Origin: Hymenobacter edaphi
GTDB lineage: Bacteria > Bacteroidota > Bacteroidia > Cytophagales > Hymenobacteraceae
DNA: 64,000 bases
Direction of reading: 5' to 3'
NCBI RefSeq assembly: GCF_003258365.1
Contig: NZ_QHKM01000009.1
Location: 105,423-169,422, forward strand
The translations under genes were made by a program, and so were the position numbers. The notes beneath the pieces are model-generated. The model worked only from the letters and a program-made list of their open reading frames with translations, had not been told where the DNA came from and searched no databases. Positions 31,635 through 39,589 of this stretch are shown piece by piece (the stretch's first letter is position 1; every line of letters begins with the position of its first letter).

Positions 31635-32275
31635 CCGCCCCCGCCGACTACACCTACGACCACGACGAAGCCCGCCGCCACCTCAGCCAGGCCGACCCCG
31701 TGCTGGCCCGCATCATTGCCGGGAGCCGCCCGGTGCGCGCTTCCGCCCACGAGGATTTGTACCTGGCGCTGCTGAAGGCCGTGGTCAGCCAGCAGATTTC
31801 GACCAGGGCCGCCGCGGCCATCTGGCGTAAGCTGGAGGGCCTCTTCAAGCCCGACGGCTACCCCGAGCCCAACGTGCTGGTGCTCCTCACCGACGAGGAG
31901 CTGCGCGCCGCGGGCATCTCGAAGCAGAAAGCCGGCTACCTGCGCGCCATTGCCGAGTTCAACCTGGCTGGGCAGCTCGACCACGCCCACCTTGCGCAGC
32001 TGCCCGAGGACGCCTTCACCCAGCACCTGACCCAGATCAAGGGCGTGGGCCGCTGGACGGCCCAGATGCTGCAGATGTTTGCCCTCGACCAGCCCGACGT
32101 GTTTGCCGAGGGCGACCTGGGCGTGCAGAACGCCATGCGCCGCCACTACGGCCTGCAGGAAACCGGCCGCGCCCTGCTCCGGCGCATGACCGAGCTGGCC
32201 GAGCCCTGGCGCCCCTACCGCTCCCTGGCCTGCAAGTACCTCTGGCAGTCGTTGGATAACACGCCGGAATCCTAG
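31631..32275 (+). CDS. alkA: DNA-3-methyladenine glycosylase II (AlkA-type)
   Basis: 214 residues. HhH-GPD superfamily: YLALLKAVVSQQISTRAAAAIWRKL, LRAAGISKQKAGYLRAIAEF, then the helix-hairpin-helix LTQIKGVGRWTAQMLQMFAL and the catalytic aspartate D162 in AEGDLGVQNAM. It removes alkylated purines in base-excision repair. It lacks the N-terminal domain of E. coli AlkA, as do many bacterial members. The start overlaps the GNAT stop, and its own stop overlaps that of a convergent gene by 4 bases. Confidence 0.92.
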   Translation: MTAPADYTYDHDEARRHLSQADPVLARIIAGSRPVRASAHEDLYLALLKAVVSQQISTRAAAAIWRKLEGLFKPDGYPEPNVLVLLTDEELRAAGISKQKAGYLRAIAEFNLAGQLDHAHLAQLPEDAFTQHLTQIKGVGRWTAQMLQMFALDQPDVFAEGDLGVQNAMRRHYGLQETGRALLRRMTELAEPWRPYRSLACKYLWQSLDNTPES

Positions 32276-32523
32276 CGGTACGCGGGAGATACCTGCGCTA
32301 ATTGCGTGGCTAGCTCCCAGGCAACGGGACGCTGCTTCGGCTGCAACCAGCTGGCACCTGCCGCCAGCCATTGTTGCCGGTACGTGCGGGTTGATTCAGG
32401 GGTAAAATCCTCGTAGCCAAACTCCACGCCGCAACATTCACAGATGCCGTAGTCGGGTGTGCGCTCATCCTCACCCCACGGCGAATAATCATACGCCAGT
32501 CCGCACACCCGGCAATACCACAT
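32272..32523 (-). CDS. Small zinc-ribbon-like protein (CxxC...CxCC)
   Basis: 83 residues. MWYCRVCGLAYDYSPWGEDERTPDYGICECCGVEFGYEDF contains C-x2-C and C-x-C-C pairs, a rubredoxin-like metal knuckle; the rest (YRQQWLAAGASWLQPKQRP) is helical. Proteins of this layout are scattered in bacteria as orphan accessory genes; function unknown. It overlaps alkA at the stop codons and lies next to a small membrane protein gene on the same strand. Its GC is lower than that of its neighbours. Confidence 0.72.
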   Translation of the reverse strand: MWYCRVCGLAYDYSPWGEDERTPDYGICECCGVEFGYEDFTPESTRTYRQQWLAAGASWLQPKQRPVAWELATQLAQVSPAYR

Positions 32524-32524
32524 A

Positions 32525-32725
32525 TTAGCTACGCCTGGCCCGCTCCTCTTCTTTCTTGGTGTCGCGGTACACCACCACCATGGCTACGAAAATCGACACG
32601 AAGGGCAGCACCATGCCGATGAGGAACCAGCGCCAGAACGAGCGTTCCTGGGCAATGTAGGTGGTGAGCAGGGCGCTCAGAACCGTCAGCACGGAGCAGA
32701 CGATGAGCAGAACGAGGTTTTCCAT
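32525..32725 (-). CDS. Small two-helix membrane protein
   Basis: 66 residues from the ATG at 32725 (MENLVLLIVCSVLTVLSALLTTY). Two transmembrane helices (residues about 3-23 and 33-55, WFLIGMVLPFVSIFVAMVVVY) and a charged C-terminal tail (RDTKKEEERARRS). Family unknown. An exact -7 box lies 14 bases upstream of the ATG, so the gene has its own promoter within the end of the DUF58 region. Confidence 0.7.
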   Translation of the reverse strand: MENLVLLIVCSVLTVLSALLTTYIAQERSFWRWFLIGMVLPFVSIFVAMVVVYRDTKKEEERARRS

Positions 32726-32739
32726 AAGCAACGAGGCGC

Positions 32740-32747
32740 CAAAGGTA
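32740..32747 (-). promoter_or_regulatory. Exact -7 box of the small membrane protein gene
   Basis: TACCTTTG on the minus strand, in the short gap after the DUF58 stop, 14 bases before the ATG at 32725. Confidence 0.6.
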
Positions 32748-32749
32748 AC

Positions 32750-33676
32750 TTAGCGCACCTTGCCGCGCTTCACCAAGTAGGCGTGCAGCACCTTGTCGAA
32801 GGGTTCCTGGATGTCGACGGGCACGAAATCAATCCTGTACTGCCCGCAGCGCAGGGCCAGGTCCTGGGTGTACTGCTGCATGGCGGCGCGGTACTGCTCG
32901 CGCACCTGCGAAGGGTTGAGCTTGATGCGCTGCCCGGTTTCCACGTCCTCGAACACGTAGGGCCGCTCGGCGAAGTCAAAGTCCGTCTCGGTGGCGCGGT
33001 CCATCACGTGGAACAGCAGCACCTCGTGGTGCTGGTGCTTCAGGTGCTGCAGGGCGGCCAGGGTGTCGGTCTGGTCCTGCTGGCTGCGGCCGAGCATGTC
33101 GGAGAAGATGATGACCAGGCTGCGTTTGGGAATCTGCTGGGCAATCTGGTGAATGACGCCGGCCACGTCGGTGCCGCCGTGCTCGGTGGTGGGCGCGGTG
33201 CGCTCCATCAGCTGCTGCATCTGCAAGAGCAGGGTGTGGCGGTGGGTGCTGGTGGAGCGCACCGGCGTCTGCGCCTCAATCTTATCCGAAAACGTGACCA
33301 GGCCCACGGCGTCGCGCTGCTTCTGCAACAGGGTGGTAATGGCGGCGGCGCACAGGATGGAAAAGTGCAGCTTGTCGTGGCTGGGGCGCGGGTAGTACAT
33401 GCTCGGACTCACGTCGAGCAGCAGGTGGCAGCGCAGGTTGGTTTCCTCCTCGTAGCGCTTCACGAAGAGCTTGTCGGTGCGGGCCAGCACCTTCCAGTCG
33501 AGGTGGCGCGTGCTTTCGCCGGGGTTGTAGAGGCGGTGCTCCGAGAATTCCACCGAGAAGCCGTGGTAGGGCGACTGGTGCAGGCCGGTGATGAAGCCGT
33601 CGACCAGCTGCCGGGCCAGAAATTCCAGGTTTTCGAAGGAGCGGACGGCGGCCAGATCGAGCGGTTGGGGAGGCAT
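32750..33676 (-). CDS. DUF58 domain protein (second copy)
   Basis: 308 residues from the ATG at 33676 (MPPQPLDLAAVRSF). The DUF58 core FSEHRLYNPGESTRHLDWKVLARTDKLFVKRYEEETNLRC is complete, followed by a vWA-like part with HLLLDVSPSMYYPR (DxSxS present here, unlike the copy at 15608) and LVIIFSDMLG. It is monocistronic; no moxR or batA gene is beside it, which is unusual for the family. TACCTTCG (33713-33720), a near-consensus -7 box, lies 36 bases upstream of the ATG; the longer frame upstream is rejected. Confidence 0.87.
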   Translation of the reverse strand: MPPQPLDLAAVRSFENLEFLARQLVDGFITGLHQSPYHGFSVEFSEHRLYNPGESTRHLDWKVLARTDKLFVKRYEEETNLRCHLLLDVSPSMYYPRPSHDKLHFSILCAAAITTLLQKQRDAVGLVTFSDKIEAQTPVRSTSTHRHTLLLQMQQLMERTAPTTEHGGTDVAGVIHQIAQQIPKRSLVIIFSDMLGRSQQDQTDTLAALQHLKHQHHEVLLFHVMDRATETDFDFAERPYVFEDVETGQRIKLNPSQVREQYRAAMQQYTQDLALRCGQYRIDFVPVDIQEPFDKVLHAYLVKRGKVR

Positions 33677-33712
33677 AAGCGGCAAAGGGAAAGCCCGGAC
33701 GGGCAAGGACTG

Positions 33713-33720
33713 CGAAGGTA
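33713..33720 (-). promoter_or_regulatory. Near-consensus -7 box of the second DUF58 gene
   Basis: TACCTTCG on the minus strand (one base off TAnnTTTG), 36 bases before the ATG at 33676. Confidence 0.4.
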
Positions 33721-33939
33721 ACGCGCGGGTTGCGCCGCTGGTGCCCGCCCCGCGCCCCGCAGCCGGCCGGCGGCCCCGGCGGCGGGGCGCCGAATGCGTT
33801 CCTAAGTTGAACAAAGCCAATTTATTGCCGCCAATATTTTTATATCCATCAGTAAAAGACTAGTTTTAGCCGGGGATTTTTCAATCATCCCGAAATCTTT
33901 CAACCTCCCTCCCTTTTCTTCATCTTACAGCTGGACCCC

Positions 33940-34320
33940 GTGGAAGACCGCTACGAACAGGACGAGATTTATTCCCAGCGCATCAAAGCCGGCAAACGCA
34001 CGTACTTCTTCGACGTGAAGGCCACGCGCGGACAGGATTACTACCTGACCATCACCGAAAGCAAGCGCCGCCTCCGCGACGACGACACCTTCTCCTACGA
34101 GAAGCACAAGATTTTCCTGTACAAGGAGGACTTCCTGAAGTTCGCCGACGCCCTGCAGGACGCCATCGACTACGTGCGCCAGGAGCTGCTCTCGCCCGAG
34201 GAAGTGGCCGATCTGGACCGTCCCCGCCCCGAGTTCAACGAGGTAGACCGCACCCCGCGCCCCGACTTCAACGACCCCAACCGCTACGAAGGCCCCGACT
34301 ATACGCCCGAAGCTTACTAA
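33940..34320 (+). CDS. PUR-alpha-like DNA/RNA-binding protein (DUF3276)
   Basis: 126 residues from a GTG at 33940. EIYSQRIKAGKRTYFFDVKATRGQDYYLTITESKRR and YEKHKIFLYKEDFLKFADALQDAIDYVRQEL are the PUR fold (beta sheet plus helix) of the Bacteroidota DUF3276 family, similar to eukaryotic PUR-alpha, which binds single-stranded nucleic acid. The tail (DRPRPEFNEVDRTPRPDFNDP) is acidic and proline-rich and carries a near-repeat RPxFNxxxR. The upstream spacer (33821-33939) is AT-rich and probably holds the promoter. Regulatory role inferred. Confidence 0.9.
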   Translation: MEDRYEQDEIYSQRIKAGKRTYFFDVKATRGQDYYLTITESKRRLRDDDTFSYEKHKIFLYKEDFLKFADALQDAIDYVRQELLSPEEVADLDRPRPEFNEVDRTPRPDFNDPNRYEGPDYTPEAY

Positions 34321-34347
34321 ACCCGTTTCGCTTACTGGTTTTGCCCG

Positions 34348-34389
34348 ACGCGCTACCGCAGCGGCCTTTCGGCCGCGGCAGTAGCGCGT
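34348..34389 (+). terminator. Hairpin after the PUR gene
   Basis: Arms 34348-34366 and 34371-34389 pair at 17 of 19 positions with loop TTTC. It lies 28 bases after the PUR stop and before the DUF218 gene promoter box. There is no T-run. Confidence 0.55.
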
Positions 34390-34411
34390 TGTTGCATACC
34401 CATTGCCGAGC

Positions 34412-34419
34412 TACCTTCC
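34412..34419 (+). promoter_or_regulatory. Near-consensus -7 box abutting the DUF218 start
   Basis: TACCTTCC followed by CC and the ATG at 34422; one base off in the TTTG part even if a C is allowed at the last position. If used, the mRNA would be leaderless. Confidence 0.3.
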
Positions 34420-34421
34420 CC

Positions 34422-34985
34422 ATGAAGCTGCTGTTTCGCCTCGTACTGGCCGCGTTGCTGCTCTGGGCCGCGTGGCATTGCGCCTGGACGGCGCGCCGTG
34501 GCCTGCGCGACACCGCCCGGCCCGCCGACGCCCTGCTGATCCTGGGCAACACCGTCGAGCCCGACGGGCAGCCCTCCGACCGCCTGCGCGCCCGCCTCGA
34601 CAAGGGCCTGGCCTTGTACCGCCGCGGCCTCGCGCCCAAAATCGTGGTGAGCGGGGGGCTGGGCCGCGAAGGCCACTACGAGGGCCTGGCCATGGGCTGC
34701 TACCTCGTGGCGCAGGGCGTGCCCCGGCCCGCCGTCATCATCGATGATCTGGGCACCACCACGCGGGCTTCGGCGCAGAATTTTGCCGCCATTGCCCGGC
34801 GGCGGCATTTCCGGTCGGTCATTGCCGTGTCGCAGGCGTACCACCTGCCCCGCACCGTGCTGCTGCTCCACCAGGCCGGCAGCTTCCAGGTGTACCAGGC
34901 ACCCGCCGACTATTACGAGCTGCGCGACGTGTACAGCCTGCTGCGCGAGTTTCCGGCGTATTACGTGGCCTGGGCGCGGCAATGA
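34422..34985 (+). CDS. YdcF/SanA-like DUF218 protein
   Basis: 187 residues from the ATG at 34422. One N-terminal membrane anchor (MKLLFRLVLAALLLWAAWHC), then the DUF218 pattern ADALLILGNTVEPDG, RLRARLDKGLALYRRG, IVVSGG, YEGLAMGCYLVAQGVP and VSQAYHLPRTVLLL. DUF218 proteins act in the envelope (vancomycin-resistance SanA, ElyC) or bind adenosyl compounds (YdcF); the role here is unknown. It follows the PUR gene behind a hairpin and has its own possible promoter. Confidence 0.88.
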   Translation: MKLLFRLVLAALLLWAAWHCAWTARRGLRDTARPADALLILGNTVEPDGQPSDRLRARLDKGLALYRRGLAPKIVVSGGLGREGHYEGLAMGCYLVAQGVPRPAVIIDDLGTTTRASAQNFAAIARRRHFRSVIAVSQAYHLPRTVLLLHQAGSFQVYQAPADYYELRDVYSLLREFPAYYVAWARQ

Positions 34986-35008
34986 TTTTCGAACTCAATC
35001 TGAGTTAG

Positions 35009-35275
35009 ATGACAGACTGCGAATTATCAACCCTGGCTAACTCTTCGGCTGAACTGGCGGCGGAGGAGCTACTGCTCATCTTTCAGCAAGTAGGGGCTCG
35101 TGGCGACGTGATGCTATACAAGCACGATGGGGCACGGTCCGAAAACCGTTTCACTATCATGGCTCTTATTTCCGGCTACGAAGGTGTCTGTCGCCGCGAC
35201 GGTGACTCCCTCAGCGTTTGCGTGCAGGATTGTCTGCGGCAGTATCTGGCGGCCAAAGCTCGTTTGGGGAATTGA
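35009..35275 (+). CDS. Small hypothetical protein
   Basis: 88 residues: MTDCELSTLANSSAELAAEE, then LLLIFQQVGARGDVMLYKHDG and VCVQDCLRQYLAAKARLGN. Mixed alpha/beta character, no signal peptide, four cysteines. I do not recognise a family, though the middle (GDVMLYKHDGARSENRFTIMAL) resembles small orphan immunity-type proteins. Its GC is lower than that of its neighbours. It starts 23 bases after the DUF218 stop, so it could be in that transcript. Confidence 0.6.
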   Translation: MTDCELSTLANSSAELAAEELLLIFQQVGARGDVMLYKHDGARSENRFTIMALISGYEGVCRRDGDSLSVCVQDCLRQYLAAKARLGN

Positions 35276-35346
35276 TGCGGCAGCAGCTGCCGCGACCTGG
35301 ATTCAACAGATAGCCAGCTACTGGTGTTTCCCGCCCGAAGGCTTCG

Positions 35347-35354
35347 TACCTTTG
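35347..35354 (+). promoter_or_regulatory. Exact -7 box of ychF
   Basis: TACCTTTG, 57 bases before the ychF ATG (35412). Transcription from here would place the whole octamer array (35381-35411) in the 5' leader of the mRNA. Confidence 0.6.
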
Positions 35355-35380
35355 CGCCCGAATTGGCCCGCGCGGTCAGT

Positions 35381-35411
35381 TCACCATTTCACTCTATCAC
35401 CATTTCACTGC
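35381..35411 (+). repeat. Octamer array (TCACCATT, 4 units) ending at the ychF ATG
   Basis: TCACCATT, TCACTCTA, TCACCATT and TCACTGC, the last unit completed by the A of the ATG. The same type of four-unit array precedes DUF423 and coaD. Confidence 0.75.
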
Positions 35412-36512
35412 ATGGGTCTTCGCTGCGGTATCGTCGGGCTGCCTAACGTGGGCAAGTCCACCCTGTTCAACGCGTTGTCGAACGCCAAGGCCGAATCGGC
35501 CAACTACCCCTTCTGCACCATCGAGCCGAACGTGGGCGTGGTGACCGTGCCCGACCCGCGCCTGAAGGTGCTGGAGGAAATCGTGAAGCCCCAGCGCGTG
35601 GTGCCCACCATCGTGGAGTTCGTGGACATTGCCGGCTTGGTAAAGGGCGCGTCGAAGGGCGAAGGCCTGGGCAACAAGTTTCTGGCCAACATCCGCGAGG
35701 TGGACGCCATCATCCACGTGGTGCGCTGCTTCGACGACCCCAACATCGTGCACGTGGCCGGCGGCGTCGACCCGGCGTTCGATAAGGACGTGATTGACAC
35801 GGAATTGCAGCTCAAGGACCTGGAAAGCATCGACAAGAAGCTGGCCAAGTCGGAGCGCTCGGCCAAGAGCGGCGACGCGGCGGCCAAGAAGGAAGTGACG
35901 GCCCTGACGCGCTTTAAGGCTCACCTGGAAGCCGGCCACAACGCCCGTTCGCTCGACGCCAACGAGGAGGAGTTGGCGGCGGTGGAAGACCTGCAGCTGC
36001 TCACCATCAAGCCCGTGATTTACGCGGCTAACGTAGACGAGGCCAGCATTCCGCAGGGCGGCAACGCCTTCGTGGAGGCCCTGCGCCAGCACGTCGCCAG
36101 CGAAAACGCCCAGATTGTAGTGATTTCGGCCGCCATCGAGTCGCAGATTGCCGAGATGGACGACCCCGAGGAAAAGGAAATGTTCCTGGGCGAGTACGGC
36201 CTCACCGAGTCGGGCCTCGACAAGCTGATCCGCGCCTCCTACGACATTCTGAACCTGATTACCTACTTCACCGCCGGCGTGCAGGAAGTCCGCGCCTGGA
36301 CGGTGCACCGCGGCGACAAAGCGCCCGCGGCGGCCGGCGTTATCCACTCCGACTTCGAGAAGGGCTTTATCCGGGCCGAGGTCATCAAGCTGCCCGACTA
36401 CGAGCAGTACCGCTCGGAAGCCAAGATCAAGGAAGCCGGCAAGATGGCCGTGGAAGGCAAGGAATACGTGGTGCAGGACGGCGACATCATGCACTTCCGC
36501 TTCAACGTCTAG
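35412..36512 (+). CDS. ychF: Redox-regulated ATPase YchF (OLA1 family)
   Basis: 366 residues from the ATG at 35412 (MGLRCGIVGLPNVGKSTLFNAL, G1 at residues 8-15). Further Obg-like G motifs: PNVGVVTVPDPRL, EFVDIAGLVKGASKGEGLGN (G3) and the C-terminal TGS domain (TYFTAGVQEVRAWTVHRGDKAP to YVVQDGDIMHFRFNV). YchF prefers ATP to GTP and binds ribosomes and the proteasome or catalase in other organisms. Cytoplasmic. An octamer array ends at its ATG and a 9-bp element begins at its stop codon. Confidence 0.96.
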   Translation: MGLRCGIVGLPNVGKSTLFNALSNAKAESANYPFCTIEPNVGVVTVPDPRLKVLEEIVKPQRVVPTIVEFVDIAGLVKGASKGEGLGNKFLANIREVDAIIHVVRCFDDPNIVHVAGGVDPAFDKDVIDTELQLKDLESIDKKLAKSERSAKSGDAAAKKEVTALTRFKAHLEAGHNARSLDANEEELAAVEDLQLLTIKPVIYAANVDEASIPQGGNAFVEALRQHVASENAQIVVISAAIESQIAEMDDPEEKEMFLGEYGLTESGLDKLIRASYDILNLITYFTAGVQEVRAWTVHRGDKAPAAAGVIHSDFEKGFIRAEVIKLPDYEQYRSEAKIKEAGKMAVEGKEYVVQDGDIMHFRFNV

Positions 36513-36580
36513 ACCACGGATTCTCGCGGATTAAGAACGGATTTGGCTACGCCTTCCTTCGGTTCACGGATTTTGTGGAC
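36512..36580 (+). repeat. GACCACGGATT nonamer element at the ychF stop codon
   Basis: Begins on the last base of the TAG stop (GACCACGGATTCTCGC, 36512-36527), continues with GGATTA, CGGATT and, at about 36560, CACGGATT again. It matches 19477-19497 at 20 of 21 positions. No inverted partner is seen before the next gene. Confidence 0.7.
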
Positions 36581-36618
36581 GGTTCGTCTGCGCTGAATTA
36601 TCCCTTTGCCCCTGACTT

Positions 36619-36828
36619 ATGGACGTAAAAGACAGCAACGGCACCCTGCTCGCGGAAGGCGACGCGGTGACGCTCATCAAGGACCTGAAGGTGAAAGGCT
36701 CCTCGCAGGTACTCAAGCGCGGCACCGTGGTGAAGAACATTCGCCTGACCAACAGCCCGGCCGAAATAGAAGGCCGCGCAGGCGGCACCACGATGGTGCT
36801 TAAGACGGAATTTTTGAAGAAGGCGTAA
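36619..36828 (+). CDS. PhnA/YjdM C-terminal domain protein
   Basis: 69 residues: [60 protein letters not shown] and the end LKTEFLKKA. This is the SH3-like PhnA domain (YjdM) without the N-terminal zinc ribbon, a common short form in Bacteroidota. Despite the name alkylphosphonate uptake protein, its function is unknown. Monocistronic; a terminator follows at 36859. Confidence 0.87.
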   Translation: MDVKDSNGTLLAEGDAVTLIKDLKVKGSSQVLKRGTVVKNIRLTNSPAEIEGRAGGTTMVLKTEFLKKA

Positions 36829-36858
36829 CGCCGTCTTCTACAGCCGCCCAGTAATTTC

Positions 36859-36893
36859 AACGCCCCGGTCAAGAGCTTGGCCGGGGCGTTTTT
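36859..36893 (+). terminator. Intrinsic terminator after the PhnA-domain gene
   Basis: AACGCCCCGG (36859-36868) pairs with CCGGGGCGTT (36881-36890); the T-run ends at 36893. The next gene starts only 16 bases later. Confidence 0.8.
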
Positions 36894-36908
36894 CTATTCT
36901 AGCAACCT

Positions 36909-37457
36909 ATGCCCGACGCCTACTACGACAGCTGGCTGGCTCCTCGGTTGGTCAACAACAACTTTCCCTGGAACCAGGCCACTTCGACAACTTTCCCGGA
37001 GCTGCTGCGCCGCGTCACGTTCCACGACGGCTACTGGCACGGCTGGTTTCCGGTACTGGACGACAACTCCTGCCTGCTGGTTTTGCAGCCCGACACCGTC
37101 TGGAATCCGGAGTTTTGCCACCAGCGGGAGTCTTGGCCGTACTTGGTTATCGAAATCGGCCGCGTACTGCAAATGAGTCGCGACGTCGTGCCGGATGCCA
37201 TCATGCCCGGTATCAGCAATGCTGAATCGGCGCCGGTGAATGCGGCGCGGTTCACGGAGTGGCTGGAGTTTGCCAAGGTGTACGACCTGCTGCCCGCCGA
37301 CTTTTTCGACTACCAGAAGCCTCAGCCGCCGTTGTACCGTACCGACATTCACCTGCTCGTCAATGGTACGCTATCCATGATCCACGAAGCTCCGATTCGG
37401 CTGCTGCTGTACTCGGAGACCGGGGAGCGGCTGCCCGTGCGGCTGCCTGATGTGTAA
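36909..37457 (+). CDS. Hypothetical protein (possible orphan immunity type)
   Basis: 182 residues: MPDAYYDSWLAPRLVNNNFP, RRVTFHDGYWHGWFPVLDDN, LQPDTVWNPEFCHQRESWPY. No signal peptide; aromatic-rich, mixed alpha/beta. I do not recognise it. The aromatic DGYWHGWF motif and low GC resemble SMI1/SUKH- or Imm-type orphan genes, but no motif proves this. It starts 16 bases after a strong terminator, so it must have its own promoter within or just after that hairpin. Confidence 0.65.
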   Translation: MPDAYYDSWLAPRLVNNNFPWNQATSTTFPELLRRVTFHDGYWHGWFPVLDDNSCLLVLQPDTVWNPEFCHQRESWPYLVIEIGRVLQMSRDVVPDAIMPGISNAESAPVNAARFTEWLEFAKVYDLLPADFFDYQKPQPPLYRTDIHLLVNGTLSMIHEAPIRLLLYSETGERLPVRLPDV

Positions 37458-37492
37458 GCCAATACGCTGGGGCGCGAGGCAGCAATCGGGCG

Positions 37493-37987
37493 TTACGCCA
37501 ACAGCAGCTCGTAGTCGATTTTAACCAATTTCTGATGTTCGAACGTGAACGTATAGCGGCGGCAAGGAATGTAGGTAGCCTCCGTAACCATGGCGGCATC
37601 ACCGGGTACTTTGTGGTGAAAAGCCACTTCAAACGCGTGCTTGCTCATCCCGATTCGTACGTTGCGGGGCAGGGCTACTTGGCTGGTGACCAGAGTAAAA
37701 TGCATCAGTCTGATTAGACTGCTCCCCCTAGCTTCCCGGGCGTACACGATCTTGTCGTCGCCCAAGCGGTACGTGCGGTACTCAAACATCGTCAGGCCGG
37801 CGCCTTCGTGCTTGCGCTGACTTTCCAGCACCGGCTGGTACCTGGCCACAAAAGCCTGGAATTCCAGCCGCGGAGCCGCCGCGTTCAGAAAAGCCGCATT
37901 GTTGATGACTACCATCGACTGCGGCGGCACCTCCTGGTGGAGTAGGGGCATGGCTAACACTAAAGGAAGAGAGACAATCCAGCGCAT
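37493..37987 (-). CDS. Exported hypothetical protein
   Basis: 164 residues: hydrophobic N-terminus MRWIVSLPLVLAMPLLHQEV (signal peptide or anchor), then VVINNAAFLNAAAPRLEFQA, and a beta-rich C-terminal half (MFEYRTYRLGDDKIVYAREA, YIPCRRYTFTFEHQKLVKID). Unknown family. It converges on the hypothetical gene at 36909 with only 35 bases between. Lower GC than the M48 gene upstream. Confidence 0.62.
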   Translation of the reverse strand: MRWIVSLPLVLAMPLLHQEVPPQSMVVINNAAFLNAAAPRLEFQAFVARYQPVLESQRKHEGAGLTMFEYRTYRLGDDKIVYAREARGSSLIRLMHFTLVTSQVALPRNVRIGMSKHAFEVAFHHKVPGDAAMVTEATYIPCRRYTFTFEHQKLVKIDYELLLA

Positions 37988-38085
37988 TGCTTTTTGGCTT
38001 GGTCATCGGAAGATTTCTGCTCCCAAGACAACGAAAGCCAAAAAATCCTCAGTGGCCCAATATAGGCATGGCAGCCTGCCGACTC

Positions 38086-39525
38086 CTACTTCCCGACGAC
38101 CTTAAACAGCATGCCCGCCGTCATTTTGTCGGTGGTTTTCATGCCGTTCAGAATGGCCAGCTCCTCGTGCCGCTTGCTCGGCACGCCGTTGGCCGCCAGG
38201 GCCTGGCCGAGCGTCTGGCCGGCTTTGGCGGTTTTGATGCGCACGCGCTCGGGCTGGCGGTTGAGCTTGTCGGCGGCGGTGAGGCGCTGGAAGCCCTGGG
38301 CCGTGCGCTGAAATTGCGGGGCGTAGGTTTGGAAGGCCGCGGGCGAGGTCAGGCCGACGAGGGCGTAAATGGTCTGGCCGTCCTGGATGAGGTAGCTCAG
38401 GGTGCGGGCCGTGACGCCCTGCTGGCCGGTTTGCTGGTCCTGGCCCACCTGGTCGCCCTGGATGGCCACGGCCGGGAAGTTATTGATGGTGGTTTTCTGG
38501 GCCTGGGCGTTCTGCAGGTTCAGCTGCTGGGCCAGGGCCTGGGCGGTTTCGTCGAGGCCCTTGTTGCCGGCGGGCAGCAGCACGATGATGGCTTTGCCGT
38601 TGGGCTCGGCCATCTGAAACTGCGAGGGCGAGTTCTGGCTTTGCCAGCCCGAGGGAATCGGGAACTGGAACTTCAGGTCGGGGTGGTAGAACACGCTGTT
38701 TTCCACGAATCCTTCGCGCGGGTTGTCGCCGTAGGCCAGGCCTTCGAGCAGGCGCAGGTACTGGTCGCGGTTGACGGCCAGCTGCCGGCCGGCCTGCTGC
38801 TCGGCCTGCACGGCCAGCTTTTTCACGTTCTGGTAGCGGTCGGCGGAGTTGGGGTGGGTGCTCAGGAAGGAGGGCACGCCGGCGGCCCCGCTCTGCTGCT
38901 CGGTGCGCTGCAGGGTGAGGAAGAAGTCGGCCATCGAAGCCGGGTCGTAGCCGATTTTGCTGGAGTATTTCACGCCCAGCTTATCCGACTCGTTTTCGGC
39001 GTCGCGGCCGTACTTGAGCAGACCGAGGCCGGCCACCTGCGAGAGGGGCTGCGCGATGGAGGCCACCCGCTTCGAGAAGATGGAGCCAAGCAGAATGGCT
39101 CCGGTGGTGACGGCGGAGCGCGTCTGCTGCTTCTGGCTGTGGCGGGCGGTGATGTGGCCGATTTCGTGGCCGAGCACCCCGCTGAACTGGGCTTCGTTGT
39201 TGAAGTGCGCCAGGATGCCGCGGGTGAAGTACACGTGGCCGTCGGGGGTGGCAAAGGCGTTGATAACGGGCGAATCGACCACCGTGAAGCCTTTCACGTC
39301 GGCGGGGCGGTCGGAAATACGGCCCATCTGCATGCCTTTCTGGTCGATATAGCTTTGCAGCTTGGCGTTGTCGAGCAGGCCGAACTGGGCAATGACCTGC
39401 GGGTCGGGCTCGGCACCCTGCACGGGCGCTGCGGCAGTGGCGGTGGGCTTGATGACTTCGGCCGCTGGCAGCAGGGCCAGCAGGGCGGCGGAAAGAGCGG
39501 AAGCAAGGGTTGGGAGCATGGGCAT
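38086..39525 (-). CDS. M48 family zinc metalloprotease with C-terminal LysM-like end
   Basis: 479 residues from the ATG at 39525 (an ATG two codons later is equally possible). Signal peptide near residues 5-22; zinc motif SGVLGHEIGHITARHS (HEIGH at about 120-124) and, later, AENESDKLGV with the third ligand Glu. After the protease domain comes a long extension to about residue 420, and the end (TAKAGQTLGQALAANGVPSK, LNGMKTTDKMTAGMLFKVVG) looks like a LysM module. BepA/LoiP-like proteases of this kind act in envelope quality control. The open frame upstream of 39525 encodes only a heptamer array and is rejected. Confidence 0.88.
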   Translation of the reverse strand: MPMLPTLASALSAALLALLPAAEVIKPTATAAAPVQGAEPDPQVIAQFGLLDNAKLQSYIDQKGMQMGRISDRPADVKGFTVVDSPVINAFATPDGHVYFTRGILAHFNNEAQFSGVLGHEIGHITARHSQKQQTRSAVTTGAILLGSIFSKRVASIAQPLSQVAGLGLLKYGRDAENESDKLGVKYSSKIGYDPASMADFFLTLQRTEQQSGAAGVPSFLSTHPNSADRYQNVKKLAVQAEQQAGRQLAVNRDQYLRLLEGLAYGDNPREGFVENSVFYHPDLKFQFPIPSGWQSQNSPSQFQMAEPNGKAIIVLLPAGNKGLDETAQALAQQLNLQNAQAQKTTINNFPAVAIQGDQVGQDQQTGQQGVTARTLSYLIQDGQTIYALVGLTSPAAFQTYAPQFQRTAQGFQRLTAADKLNRQPERVRIKTAKAGQTLGQALAANGVPSKRHEELAILNGMKTTDKMTAGMLFKVVGK

Positions 39526-39589
39526 GGGGAGGGAAAGAAGGCTGGAGAGTACCCGCGTCTGCAACGAACGTACCAAGCCAGGGTTACGC

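Noticed and set aside
36909..37987. Toxin-antitoxin pair made of the two convergent hypothetical genes
   Set aside because: The genes face each other, differ in export signal and show no toxin motif.
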